From Devosia nitrariae (GTDB lineage: Bacteria > Pseudomonadota > Alphaproteobacteria > Rhizobiales > Devosiaceae), in NCBI RefSeq assembly GCF_030160115.1, contig NZ_BSNS01000007.1:124001-188000 (forward strand): a stretch of 64,000 bases of DNA, in the 5' to 3' direction. A program made the translations under genes and the position numbers. Under the pieces are notes generated by a model. That model saw nothing but the letters and a program-made list of their open reading frames with translations. It searched no databases and was not told where the DNA came from. Below are positions 8,834-17,568 of this stretch, piece by piece; positions within the stretch are counted from its first letter, which is position 1, and each line of letters begins with the position of its first letter.

Positions 8834-9218
8834 ACGGCGCGAACGCGTCACTCGCCGGTATGGCCTTGTGGCAATAGACGACAACCCCCGCCGGATCGAT
8901 CACGCCGAAGCCGCGATGGCCCCAGGGATTGTCGGCAAGGGGAATGACGATCGTTTCGCCGGCGCTGCTCATGCGCGCGTGCATATGGTCGACATCGTCG
9001 ACAGTAAGGTTCAGCATGCCGCCCGCACGGAACGGCTCGGCCCCATCGCGCGGCTCCATGAAGCCGATTTCCGGCGCGTCGGGCTCTTTGCCCAGCCTCA
9101 CCAGGACGTACCAGCCGCAGTCGAAGGGCGACCAGGTGTCGAAATAGCGCTCGTAGAAGGCGCGGGCGGTCGCCACCTGCGGCGTAATGAATGTGATGGA
9201 AGATGCCGTAACGATCAT
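8796..9218 (-). CDS. VOC (glyoxalase/bleomycin-resistance) superfamily protein
   Basis: A 140-residue single-domain vicinal-oxygen-chelate protein. The N-terminal beta-alpha-beta unit (SITFITPQVATARAFYERYF) and the C-terminal unit (LNLTVDDVDHMHARM ... GHRGFGVIDPAGVVVYCH) are the two halves of the fold. These proteins act as metal-dependent lyases, dioxygenases or drug-binding proteins; the class here cannot be assigned. The 3' end overlaps the AraC gene on the opposite strand. Confidence 0.85.
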   Translation of the reverse strand: MIVTASSITFITPQVATARAFYERYFDTWSPFDCGWYVLVRLGKEPDAPEIGFMEPRDGAEPFRAGGMLNLTVDDVDHMHARMSSAGETIVIPLADNPWGHRGFGVIDPAGVVVYCHKAIPASDAFAPFIQKGPDVPRGA

Positions 9219-9471
9219 GGGGAGCTCCAGTCAGTAACGCCCCATGACTGCACGGCCCGCCTGACGCTGTCTTGAATGGTTCGGACAGGCGACGGCATCG
9301 GCCGAACCGACCATCCGCAACTGGCCGCGTCCCACCAACCGCAGACACTAGCAACCCGCGCAAAAATAACCCAAACTGAGGTCCAACACGCAGTGCAAAC
9401 AATGCGCTCGGGGAGGATCTGTTGGCCCACACCCGCTTGCTTGTCGCGAGGCTCCCTCAGGGAGGCCGGCA

Positions 9472-10980
9472 TTGACGGTAGAGGTCAGGCTGGAGCGAGT
9501 GTCGAAGTCGTTCGGCGGCGTTCGCGTGCTGAGGGATGTCGACTTCGACGTCCGGGCGGGCGAGGTCCACGCGCTCCTGGGAGAGAACGGCGCGGGCAAG
9601 TCGACGCTGATCAAGATCATCGCCGGCGTCCATGCACCCGATACGGGACTGATCCACATCGGTGACCAGCAGTTCAGGGCGCTGAGCCCCCGAGAGGCGC
9701 GCAAAGGCGGCATCGCCACGGTCTACCAGGAGCTGCTGCTGTTCCCGGAGCTGACCGTCACCGAGAACATCTTCCTCGGCAACGCGCCGCGCGGGCGCCT
9801 CAACATGCTCGACTGGCAACAGATGCGCCGACGCGCGCGCCAGCTGCTGGATTCGCTCGACAGCCCCGACCTCGATGTCGATGCCAAGGTCGGCAGCCTT
9901 TCGGTTGCCAATCGGCAGCGCGTCGAGATCGCCAAGGCGCTGAGCCAGGATGCGCGGGTCGTCATCATGGACGAGCCCACCGCCGCGCTGGCCGACGCCG
10001 ACGTCGAGCGGCTGATGGCTGTCATCAAGCGCCTGCGCGAGCGGGGCGTTGCCATCATCTATGTCAGCCACAAACTGCCCGAGATCTTCGCGCTGGCCGA
10101 CCGCGTGACCGTGCTGCGCGACGGGGCGCTGATCGGCACGCGGCCGATCGCCGAGGTCACCGAGCAGACGCTCGTCGCCATGATGGTCGGCCGCGAGATC
10201 GACCACATGTTCCCCAAGGCCGAAGCCGCGATCGGGGAAACGATCCTCAAGGTGCGCAATCTCTCCTACGGGCAGCGGGTCAAGGACATCTCGTTTGACC
10301 TCAGGCGTGGCGAGATCGTCGGCGTTGCGGGGCTGGTCGGGGCCGGCCGGACGGAGCTGGCGCTCACCATCTTCGGCATCACCCCTGCCGACAGCGGCAC
10401 CATCGAGGTCGATGGCAAGCCGGTGAGGATCCTGAGCCCGAGGCAAGCGCGCAATCTCGGCATCGCCTATGTCCCGGAAGACCGCGGGCTGCAGGGCCTC
10501 GTCAGACCCATGACCATCGCGCAGAACACGTCGATGGCGGCGCTGCGCCACGTGGCCAGCGGCATTTTCATCAGCCTCACGCGCGAGGCGAGGCAGGCCG
10601 TCGAGGCCATTGCAAGTCTCGGCGTGCGCGCCCGTGGGCCCGACCAGGTGGTGGCGCAGCTTTCCGGCGGCAACCAGCAGAAGGTCGTGCTCGGCAAGTG
10701 GCTGGAAACTCACCCGCTTATCCTCATCATGGACGAGCCGACACGCGGCATCGACGTCGGCGCCAAGGCGGAGATCCATGCGCTGATGAGCCGGCTGGCC
10801 AAGGAAGGGATGGCTATCCTGATGATTTCGAGCGAGCTTCCGGAAGTGCTGGGGATGAGCGACCGCATCCTGGTGATGCATGGCGGCCGGCTGGCGGCAA
10901 CGATCGACCGGGCCGATGCAACACCCGAGACCGTGGGTGCGGCGATGACGCAGGCCGGTGCGGCCGGGGTGGCGGCCTGA
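9472..10980 (+). CDS. Sugar-type ABC importer ATP-binding protein (tandem ATPase)
   Basis: A 502-residue protein with two ABC cassettes, as in RbsA/LsrA. Domain 1 has Walker A GENGAGKST and Walker B VVIMDEPTAAL. Domain 2 has the degenerate Walker A (GLVGAGRTE) normal for this family, the signature LSGGNQQK and Walker B LILIMDEPTRGID. The start is a TTG at 9472, six bases after AGGGAGG (9459-9465); no ATG fits. The TGA overlaps the next gene's ATG. It powers the two-permease importer encoded downstream. Confidence 0.95.
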   Translation: MTVEVRLERVSKSFGGVRVLRDVDFDVRAGEVHALLGENGAGKSTLIKIIAGVHAPDTGLIHIGDQQFRALSPREARKGGIATVYQELLLFPELTVTENIFLGNAPRGRLNMLDWQQMRRRARQLLDSLDSPDLDVDAKVGSLSVANRQRVEIAKALSQDARVVIMDEPTAALADADVERLMAVIKRLRERGVAIIYVSHKLPEIFALADRVTVLRDGALIGTRPIAEVTEQTLVAMMVGREIDHMFPKAEAAIGETILKVRNLSYGQRVKDISFDLRRGEIVGVAGLVGAGRTELALTIFGITPADSGTIEVDGKPVRILSPRQARNLGIAYVPEDRGLQGLVRPMTIAQNTSMAALRHVASGIFISLTREARQAVEAIASLGVRARGPDQVVAQLSGGNQQKVVLGKWLETHPLILIMDEPTRGIDVGAKAEIHALMSRLAKEGMAILMISSELPEVLGMSDRILVMHGGRLAATIDRADATPETVGAAMTQAGAAGVAA

Positions 10981-11978
10981 TGTCCGTGGAAGCTGCTCCC
11001 GCATTCCGCCCACGCCGCAGTGGCCTCACACGGTTCGTCTCGGCCTATGGCCAGGAGATCGTCATCGCCTGCGCGATCCTCATCCTCTTCGCGGTCGTTT
11101 CGTTGATCAACCCGCGGTTCCTCGGCGCCAACAACCTCAACACCATCATTTCGGGCAATGCCTATATCGCCGTGGCGGCGATCGGCATGTCGATGATCAT
11201 CATCACGGGCAACATCGACGTTTCGGTCGGGGCCCTGATCGGCGTCCTCGCCACCATCTCGGGCACGCTGGCGGTCGCCGGATATCCGGTGTGGGTCGCC
11301 TGGGGGGCGCCGATCCTCGCCGGCGCTGCCATCAATGCGGTGGTCGGCGCGCTGGTCGCCTATGGCAAGATACCCAGCATCGTGGTGACGCTCGGCATGC
11401 TGTCCATCCTTCGCGGCGGGCTGGTCTCGATCACCGGCGGCGCCTGGATCAGCAATCTGCCGCCCGACTTCCTGCTGGCCCAGCAGCGCCTGCTGGGCGT
11501 GCCGGCGCCGGTCTGGTTCATGGTGATCTGCACTGTCATCGCCTTCCTCTGGATGCGCTACTCCGCCTTCGGCCGCTCACTCTACGCCATCGGCGGCAAC
11601 TCGGAAGCGGCCCGCGCCGCGGGCATTCCGATCGAAAGGCGCATCGTCGAGGTGTTCGCGATCCACGGCGCCATCGCCGGCGTCGCCACCATCCTCTTTG
11701 CCACCCAGCTCCAGATCATCCAGTCGACCGTGCCGCCCAACCTGGAACTCACCATCATCACCGCATCGGTGATCGGCGGTGTCTCCATCCTCGGGGGCAC
11801 CGGCACGGTGATCGGCTCGACCCTCGCCGCGATCCTGTTCTCGGCGATCGGGGCGGGGCTCATCTTCGTCAACGTCTCCGCCTACTGGCTGCGCGCGGTC
11901 ATCGGCCTCCTGATCCTCATCACGGTGCTGATCGACATGCTCCGGCGCAACCGCGAAACACGGCAAGCCAGCCGATGA
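10980..11978 (+). CDS. Sugar ABC importer permease 1 (RbsC/LsrC type)
   Basis: A 332-residue membrane protein with about ten hydrophobic helices and the family's conserved stretches ITGNIDVSVGALIG and VIGGVSILGGTGTVIGS. The ATG at 10980 overlaps the ATPase stop as TGATG. An open frame continues upstream of this start inside the ATPase gene but is only its shadow. It forms the membrane channel together with the next gene, so the importer probably uses a heterodimeric permease, as in LsrC/LsrD or RhaP/RhaQ. Confidence 0.94.
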   Translation: MSVEAAPAFRPRRSGLTRFVSAYGQEIVIACAILILFAVVSLINPRFLGANNLNTIISGNAYIAVAAIGMSMIIITGNIDVSVGALIGVLATISGTLAVAGYPVWVAWGAPILAGAAINAVVGALVAYGKIPSIVVTLGMLSILRGGLVSITGGAWISNLPPDFLLAQQRLLGVPAPVWFMVICTVIAFLWMRYSAFGRSLYAIGGNSEAARAAGIPIERRIVEVFAIHGAIAGVATILFATQLQIIQSTVPPNLELTIITASVIGGVSILGGTGTVIGSTLAAILFSAIGAGLIFVNVSAYWLRAVIGLLILITVLIDMLRRNRETRQASR

Positions 11979-12919
11979 CGATCAAAAAGCTCCTTCGGCA
12001 CGAAACCATTCTCGCGGTGCTGGTGGTCCTGGCACTGATCGTGCTCGCCGCGCAGTCCCCCAGGTTCTTCACCGTCGATAACCTGTTGAACCAGGGCCGG
12101 CTGATGACCGAGGTGGGGCTCATCGCCATCGTCATGACCTTCGTCATCGTCACCGGCGGCATCGATCTTTCGGTCGGCTCGATCCTCGGCATGAGCGCAA
12201 TCATGCTGGGCGTGTTCTGGAAGAATTTCGGACTACCACTGGAGCTGGCGATCTTCCTTGCTCTCATGGTCGGGACCCTCGCCGGCCTCTTCAACGGCCT
12301 GATCATCACCCGCTTCAAGGTGCCGCCGCTGATCGCAACGCTCGGCACGCTCGCCCTCTACCGCGGCATCGCCGAGGGGGTGTCGCAAGCCCGTTCGGTG
12401 CGCGGCTATCCCGACTGGTTCTATGTTCTCGGGCAAGGCCAGGTGCTGGGAGTGCCGACGCAGCTGTGGCTGCTCGGCATCGTCGCGGTCGTCGCCGCAG
12501 TGATCCTCGGCATGACCACCTGGGGACGGATGACCTATGCCACCGGCTCCAACGAGACGGCTGCCAGGTTCTCGGGGCTCCGCGTCGACCGGGTCAAGCT
12601 TCTGATCTATTCAGCCTCGGGCTTTGCCGCGGCGCTCGCCGCCGTGATTTTCGTGTCGCGTGTGTCGACCACCCGTTCGGACATGGGCACCGGCGTCGAG
12701 CTCGACGCCATCACCGCGGTGGTCCTGGGGGGAACCTCGATCTTCGGCGGTCGCGGCACCATCATCGGCACCCTGCTGGGGCTGATCCTGATCCAGGCCC
12801 TGAAGAACGGCCTGTCGCTCGCGGGCGTCAAGAGCGACGGCACCATCGTGTTGATCGGCGCCGTGCTGATCCTCACCATCCTCATTTCCAACCTTTTCCA
12901 CCGGGACGGCACCCGATGA
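11975..12919 (+). CDS. Sugar ABC importer permease 2 (LsrD/RhaQ type)
   Basis: A 314-residue second permease with the same family signatures (VTGGIDLSVGSILGM and VVLGGTSIFGGRGTIIG). The ATG at 11975 overlaps the preceding stop in ATGA. Its closeness in type but not sequence to the first permease supports a heterodimer. The binding-protein gene follows after 68 bp. Substrate candidates from family knowledge are rhamnose, autoinducer-2, ribose, xylose or erythritol. No catabolic genes are nearby to decide. Confidence 0.94.
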   Translation: MTIKKLLRHETILAVLVVLALIVLAAQSPRFFTVDNLLNQGRLMTEVGLIAIVMTFVIVTGGIDLSVGSILGMSAIMLGVFWKNFGLPLELAIFLALMVGTLAGLFNGLIITRFKVPPLIATLGTLALYRGIAEGVSQARSVRGYPDWFYVLGQGQVLGVPTQLWLLGIVAVVAAVILGMTTWGRMTYATGSNETAARFSGLRVDRVKLLIYSASGFAAALAAVIFVSRVSTTRSDMGTGVELDAITAVVLGGTSIFGGRGTIIGTLLGLILIQALKNGLSLAGVKSDGTIVLIGAVLILTILISNLFHRDGTR

Positions 12920-12987
12920 TGAACTGAAAGAACCAGCGCCGCGAGCCTTGCCGGGTTTGGGTTCGGGCCACATGGAGGAGAGACATT

Positions 12988-14094
12988 ATGCTGAAGAAGA
13001 CCTTAGTCGCCCTGTCCGTGCTGTCGCTCTCGACCGGCATGGTGCAGGCCCAGGGGACGTGGACCGGCGGCGACGACCTGCCGACCACCCCCCTCGCCTG
13101 CGACGGCACCGCGGCAACGCCGGCCGCCAAGGAATATGATGGCGGCGTCCCAACAAATCCGCCGGACCGGGCCGGCCAGGAGATCACCGTCGTCGACGTG
13201 CCCAAGCTCATCGGCATCGGCTATTTCGACGCGACCTCCAAGGGCATTGCCGAGGCCGCGGCCGAAATGGGCAACATGAACGCCACCACCGACGGCCCGA
13301 CGGAAGCCAATATCGACGACCAGATCACGTTGATCGACAACTACATCACCTCGGGCGTCGACGGCATCCTCTTTGCCGCCAACGACCCGGTGGCGATCGC
13401 GCCGGTCCTGAAGAAGGCGCTTGAAGCGGGCATCAACGTCGTCGGCTACGACGCCAACTCCGAGCCCGATGCCCGCCAGTGGTTCGTCAACCAGGCCGAA
13501 TTCAACGGCATCGCCAAGGCGATGATCGACAGCCTTGCCGCGGAAGTCGGCGAAGACGCAAGCTTTGCCATCGTCACCTCGACCTTCACCACGCCCAACC
13601 AGGCGCGCTGGATCGCCGAGATGGAAGCCTACGCCACCGAGTGCTATCCGAACCTCCAGTGGCTGGAGACGGTGGAAGCGCAGGAGGACAATATCCTCAG
13701 CTTCAATCAGGCCAACACCCTGATCAACAAGTATGGCGATGACCTCAAGGGCATCCTTGGCATGACCTCGGTCGCAACCCCTGCCGCTGCCGATGCCGTG
13801 ACCCAGGCCGGCCAATGCGGCAACATCGCCGTCATTGGGCTCGCAACCCCCAACGCCATGAAGCCCTATGTCGATGCCGACTGCGTCAAGTCCGTCGTGC
13901 TGTGGAACCCGGTGGACCTCGGCTACGCCGCCGCCTACGTCATGCGGGCCACCGCCGATGGCGAACTGCAGCCGGGTGACACCGAGGTTGAAGCCGGGAA
14001 GTTGGGGACCCTTTCGGTGATCAACGGCTCGGAGATCCTGCTCGGGGCGCCGTTCATTTTCACCAAGGAGAACATCAACGACTTCGATTTCTAA
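12988..14094 (+). CDS. Sugar/AI-2-type ABC importer substrate-binding protein
   Basis: A 368-residue periplasmic binding protein of the LsrB/RbsB (peripla_BP_4) class. The signal peptide ends VQAQ near residue 22. Core motifs include the SGVDGILFAANDP hinge-strand region and GINVVGYDANSEPDARQWFVNQ. Four cysteines in the mature part could form disulfides. GGAGGAG precedes the ATG. A strong hairpin follows the stop. A diverged, broken copy of its last two-thirds lies 760 bp downstream. Confidence 0.93.
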   Translation: MLKKTLVALSVLSLSTGMVQAQGTWTGGDDLPTTPLACDGTAATPAAKEYDGGVPTNPPDRAGQEITVVDVPKLIGIGYFDATSKGIAEAAAEMGNMNATTDGPTEANIDDQITLIDNYITSGVDGILFAANDPVAIAPVLKKALEAGINVVGYDANSEPDARQWFVNQAEFNGIAKAMIDSLAAEVGEDASFAIVTSTFTTPNQARWIAEMEAYATECYPNLQWLETVEAQEDNILSFNQANTLINKYGDDLKGILGMTSVATPAAADAVTQAGQCGNIAVIGLATPNAMKPYVDADCVKSVVLWNPVDLGYAAAYVMRATADGELQPGDTEVEAGKLGTLSVINGSEILLGAPFIFTKENINDFDF

Positions 14095-14107
14095 AGGTCA
14101 GAGACAC

Positions 14108-14135
14108 AAGGGTGCCGGTGATTCCGGCACCCTTT
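14108..14135 (+). terminator. Rho-independent terminator of the sugar importer operon
   Basis: An 11-bp perfect stem (AAGGGTGCCGG / CCGGCACCCTT, loop TGATT) ending in TTT, 13 bases after the binding-protein stop codon. A close relative of this hairpin follows the duplicated pseudogene at 15584-15606. Confidence 0.8.
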
Positions 14136-14375
14136 CGGCTTCCGGCTTGCTGCGTCTGAGGTGGGGCAAGGACCAACCCGCCGATACTCTGACAATCTCA
14201 AGCTCCTTCAAGACATCATGCACGGTCCGTTCCTGGCGACCCGCCGGCAGCTCTCACAGGCATGGGCCGGAACGCTTCGCCTGAAGCGCGCTTGGCACAC
14301 CTGCAACCGGCCTGTCAAAATCGGGTCGCCCTGCAGCGACAATTGGGGTCGAACTCCTGGCGAAAGGAATTCGCC

Positions 14376-14849
14376 ATGACCCTACGTTTTCTTGGAATGC
14401 CAAGTGAACTTGCCGCGGCCTATCGCGACGGCGCCGTCGATGCCAACGGGCAGGTGCCCGAGCTGCACATATCGGATGGCAAAGGCGTTCCATGCCGCCA
14501 TTGCCTCGGTTACGTCTCCGAGGGGGAAGCCTATCTGGTGCTCGCCCACCGACCGTTCCCGGCGCCACAGCCCTATGCGGAGATCGGTCCGGTGTTCCTG
14601 CATGCGGAGCAGTGTCCAGCCTACGACCCGGCTCGGGGGCTGCCGGAGCGTCATCGCAACAGCAACGACAGGCAAATCCTGCGTGGCTACGGGAAAGACG
14701 ATCGCATCGTCTACGGCACCGGGACCGTGGTGCAGCCCGACGAGATCGAAGGTCAGGCCGACCTCATCCTTCGGCGCTCCGACGTCGCGTATGTGCATAT
14801 GCGCTCGGCTGCCAACAACTGCTTTACGCTCAGGATCGAGCGCGGATGA
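14376..14849 (+). CDS. DUF1203 domain-containing protein
   Basis: A 157-residue cytoplasmic protein matching DUF1203 in length and in its segments: an N-terminal LGMP, then GVPCRHCLGYVSEGEAYLVL, FPAPQPYAEIGPVFLH, and a C-terminal VAYVHMRSAANNCFTLRI. Function is unknown. The ATG at 14376 has AAAGGAAT upstream. It sits exactly between the intact binding-protein gene and its broken copy and so lies inside or beside the duplication. The stop is only five bases before the start of homology of the copy. Confidence 0.82.
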   Translation: MTLRFLGMPSELAAAYRDGAVDANGQVPELHISDGKGVPCRHCLGYVSEGEAYLVLAHRPFPAPQPYAEIGPVFLHAEQCPAYDPARGLPERHRNSNDRQILRGYGKDDRIVYGTGTVVQPDEIEGQADLILRRSDVAYVHMRSAANNCFTLRIERG

Positions 14850-14854
14850 CCCGA

Positions 14855-15568
14855 GCGTCGACGGCATCCTCTTTTGCCGCCAACGATCCAGTCGCGATCG
14901 CGCCGGTCTTGAAGAAAGCCCTTGAAGCCGGCATCAACGTCGTCGGCTACGACGCCAACTCCGAGCCCGATGCCCGCCAGTGGTTCGTCAACCAGGCCGA
15001 GTTCAACGGCATCGCCAAGGCGATGATCGACAGCCTTGCCGCCGAAGTGGGCGAGGAGGCGAGCTTTGCCATCGTCACCTCGACCTTCACCACGCCCAAC
15101 CAGGCGCGCTGGATCGCCGAAATGGAAGCCTACGCCACCGAGTGCTATCCGAACCTCCAGTTGGCTGGAGACGGTGGAAGCGCAGGAGGACAACATCCTC
15201 AGCTTCAATCAGGCAAACACCCTGATCAACAAGTATGGCGATGACCTCAAGGGCATCCTCGGCATGACTTCGGTCGCCACCCCTGCCGCCGCCGATGCCG
15301 TGACCCCGGCCGGCCAATGCGGCAACAACGCCATGAAGCCTATGTCGACGCCGACTGCGTCAAGTCCGTGGTGTTGTGGAACCCGGTGGACCTTGGATAC
15401 GCGGCTGCCTATGTGATGCGGGCAACAGCGGATGGCACGCTGCAGCCGGGGGATACAGAGGTTGAGGCCGGGAAGCTGGGGACGTTGTCGGTGATCAATG
15501 GTTCGGAGATTTTGCTCGGCGCGCCGTTTATTTTCACCAAGGACAATATAAACGAGTTTGAGTTCTGA
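14855..15568 (+). pseudogene. Frameshifted partial duplicate of the sugar-binding protein gene
   Basis: This segment aligns with 13355-14094 of the intact gene from the SGVDGILF region to the stop codon. Its reading frame is broken three times: an extra T in a T-run near 14871, an extra T near 15161, and a missing C near 15335. An in-frame 27-base deletion lies near 15329. The net length difference (714 against 740 bases) is exactly accounted for. No signal peptide or N-terminal third is present. Differences from the parent cluster unevenly, from seven in one 60-base block to one in the next. Confidence 0.9.
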
Positions 15569-15583
15569 GGGTGATGAAGCGCG

Positions 15584-15606
15584 GGGTGCCGGGGATGCCG
15601 GCACCC
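15584..15606 (+). terminator. Duplicate of the importer terminator hairpin
   Basis: A 9-bp stem (GGGTGCCGG / CCGGCACCC) after the pseudogene's stop codon. It matches the core of the hairpin at 14108-14135, so the duplicated segment included the terminator. Confidence 0.65.
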
Positions 15607-15623
15607 TGGTTCGTGTTATTGTA

Positions 15624-16280
15624 TCATTTCCACGCCGACTTGCGCTTGTTCTCCACGACGGCGAACTCCTTGAACCCCGGACGCGCCTTGAACGCTTCCA
15701 CACCGGTGCCGTGCGTGCCGAGCACATCACTGAGACGGGCCCGCGTGACCGGACTGCGCGCCCCAACGATGACCTGCTTGAGCGTCAACAGATCGGTGAA
15801 TGGCAGAAAATACAGCTCGCTAACGGGGTCCCTATCTTCGAGCCGGCAGAATGCTCGGTGTTCGGATTCATAGCTCCACGCCGCAAACTTCATGCCCAGC
15901 ATCTCTTTCATGTGGGCTTCGGTCATGTGGTGAAGTGACGTCAGTCCGAACTCTGTGGGCGTCAACCGCTTCGAATAGTACTTGACGGGCTCGAATATGT
16001 CGCCGTCTAGCACATCGAAGCCGAGCGCAAGCCCCTTGTGCTTATCGGCGTAGTGGCCCCAGAGCAGCGGATGGGTCCAGTCAGAGCTCAGGCAGATCAT
16101 GCCATATCGCGCGTTCATAGCTTTCTTGAATCCGTTGAAGGCTCGACGACCCGCGCGATCGAGCGCCAGTCCTATGAACTCAAAAGGGTCGTTCAATTCG
16201 TCTATGCGAGCGACTTTCAGCCGCCGGTCCCGGATGGCCTGCAAACCGAAGTCAGACGTCGTGAAGTAGTAGAGCCTCAT
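15624..16280 (-). CDS. DUF2971 domain-containing protein
   Basis: A 218-residue protein beginning MRLYYFTTSDFGLQAI and continuing ARIDELNDPFEF, the family's hallmark opening. MICLSSDWTHPLLWGHYADKHKGLALGFD follows. DUF2971 proteins have no established activity but recur beside mobile elements and in defence islands. The start at 16280 was chosen because the family begins there. Base composition is less GC-rich than the transport genes. It lies downstream of a DUF4238 gene on the same strand, possibly in one transcript. Confidence 0.82.
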   Translation of the reverse strand: MRLYYFTTSDFGLQAIRDRRLKVARIDELNDPFEFIGLALDRAGRRAFNGFKKAMNARYGMICLSSDWTHPLLWGHYADKHKGLALGFDVLDGDIFEPVKYYSKRLTPTEFGLTSLHHMTEAHMKEMLGMKFAAWSYESEHRAFCRLEDRDPVSELYFLPFTDLLTLKQVIVGARSPVTRARLSDVLGTHGTGVEAFKARPGFKEFAVVENKRKSAWK

Positions 16281-16458
16281 TCGTCGCCCGCAGTACGCCA
16301 TTCATGCAGCATGATACCTGTAGCTCTCGCACGGCCTCATCCACGGCAGCAGTGTATTCCACCGTAACACCTACCGCCTTGCTTTCTGGCACGTGCACAG
16401 ACTTGGCCAGATATTCAGCGGTGTCGGGCCTGGACCGTGTGTCATGGCCCCACGGCAA
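16252..16458 (-). CDS. Possible small protein between DUF4238 and DUF2971 genes
   Basis: A 68-codon frame starting at a TTG nine bases after the DUF4238 stop and overlapping the DUF2971 start by 29 bp. The spacing suits an operon member, and its content (AEYLAKSVHVPES, VEYTAAVDEAVRELQVSCCM) looks protein-like. There is no clear ribosome-binding site and no family I recognise. It may be spurious. Confidence 0.25.
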   Translation of the reverse strand: MPWGHDTRSRPDTAEYLAKSVHVPESKAVGVTVEYTAAVDEAVRELQVSCCMNGVLRATNEALLLHDV

Positions 16459-16467
16459 GTTGGCGGC

Positions 16468-17343
16468 TCATTTGCCATGACCTACCGGGTCGGCATAGAG
16501 ATCGGTGCCGATCGATAGCGCGAAAGCCCGTTCGGCGTCGAAATTGCTGCGATTGGAGAGGACAAATCGAGACGCCATAAATACCTGCCCACTATTCTCG
16601 TTTGTTACCATGCTATTGTCGAGCGCCACCGGTGAAAGACAATCGGCGAACTTCGAAAGCTTCTGGAAGGGCGGATCGCCGGGATAGGCATAGAGGATGA
16701 TGTCGGGTGCCAGCGGAAACACGATATACACGCCCGGCGCTAGTATCCCTGCCTTCAGCCAACGGCGATTATCTGCGGTGCGAAAGGCGATGGGATTGTC
16801 CGACGTGACGAACGGCGTCGCGGTCTCGTTGCGTGCGAAGACCCAGCATGCCCCGCCAAAGCGTGATGCCAGACCGTTGGTCAACCCCTCATCCCACATT
16901 ACCTCAGTGTGAAGGCGCCGCTGTTCATCTGCGGTCAGCTCTTCCCCGTCACCGATCGCGGCATAGGCCGACAGAGTGTCACGCGTGTCGGCGGTGCGCA
17001 GAAACTGCACGGCGATATATAGGGCTACGAGCTGTCGGTCGGCTGCAGAAATCTCGACCTTGTCGAGTGGCTCCATCATGCGGAGCCAGCTAAGCCACTG
17101 TTCTGTGATCAGCGCCACTTCGCCTTCCAGCGTCGACAGTTGCTTCTCCATCGTCATCGGATCGTGGCCATACGCCTCATATTGGGTCAGCCGGTAGAAT
17201 TGCTTTTCGGCCGCGACACGCCCGGGTGACGTTCGAAAGGTTCTGTCCCGATCGCGATCCCAGACCCACAAGCGTCCCGTTGCGTCGGTGAAACGCCGCA
17301 GGTGAAATTGCGGAACGTAATGATGGAGCTTGGGATCGTTCAT
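16468..17343 (-). CDS. DUF4238 domain-containing protein
   Basis: A 291-residue protein opening MNDPKLHHYVPQFHLRRF, the defining motif of DUF4238. Later family features are a tryptophan-bearing VWDRDR segment, EKQFY and FVTSDNPIAF. The family is often found near restriction and abortive-infection-like genes, and its activity is unknown. The frame extends 22 codons upstream without family similarity, so I set the start at 17343. It lies 225 bp downstream of the histidine kinase gene on the same strand. Confidence 0.82.
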   Translation of the reverse strand: MNDPKLHHYVPQFHLRRFTDATGRLWVWDRDRDRTFRTSPGRVAAEKQFYRLTQYEAYGHDPMTMEKQLSTLEGEVALITEQWLSWLRMMEPLDKVEISAADRQLVALYIAVQFLRTADTRDTLSAYAAIGDGEELTADEQRRLHTEVMWDEGLTNGLASRFGGACWVFARNETATPFVTSDNPIAFRTADNRRWLKAGILAPGVYIVFPLAPDIILYAYPGDPPFQKLSKFADCLSPVALDNSMVTNENSGQVFMASRFVLSNRSNFDAERAFALSIGTDLYADPVGHGK

Positions 17344-17568
17344 GACTGTCAGCCCTATCAGCTGGATCGCGGTCCCCGTAGCTGGAAGACCTCCGGTCGC
17401 TCTTCTCACCGCATGATCTCGGATCTCGTGGGCAAGTATAGATCAAGCTGCGCAGGGGGGAGACACGACGCCAGGGAGGCATATCGCGATGTGCCATTTT
17501 GACAATATAGCTGATGATACCGCCAGCCTACGTCGGAGCAAGCCGCAACTCGTGGACAGCACAGATTG

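Noticed and set aside
10958-11974. Upstream extension of the second sugar permease frame
   Set aside because: It is an out-of-frame shadow of the first permease gene; the real start is the ATG at 11975 overlapping the previous stop.
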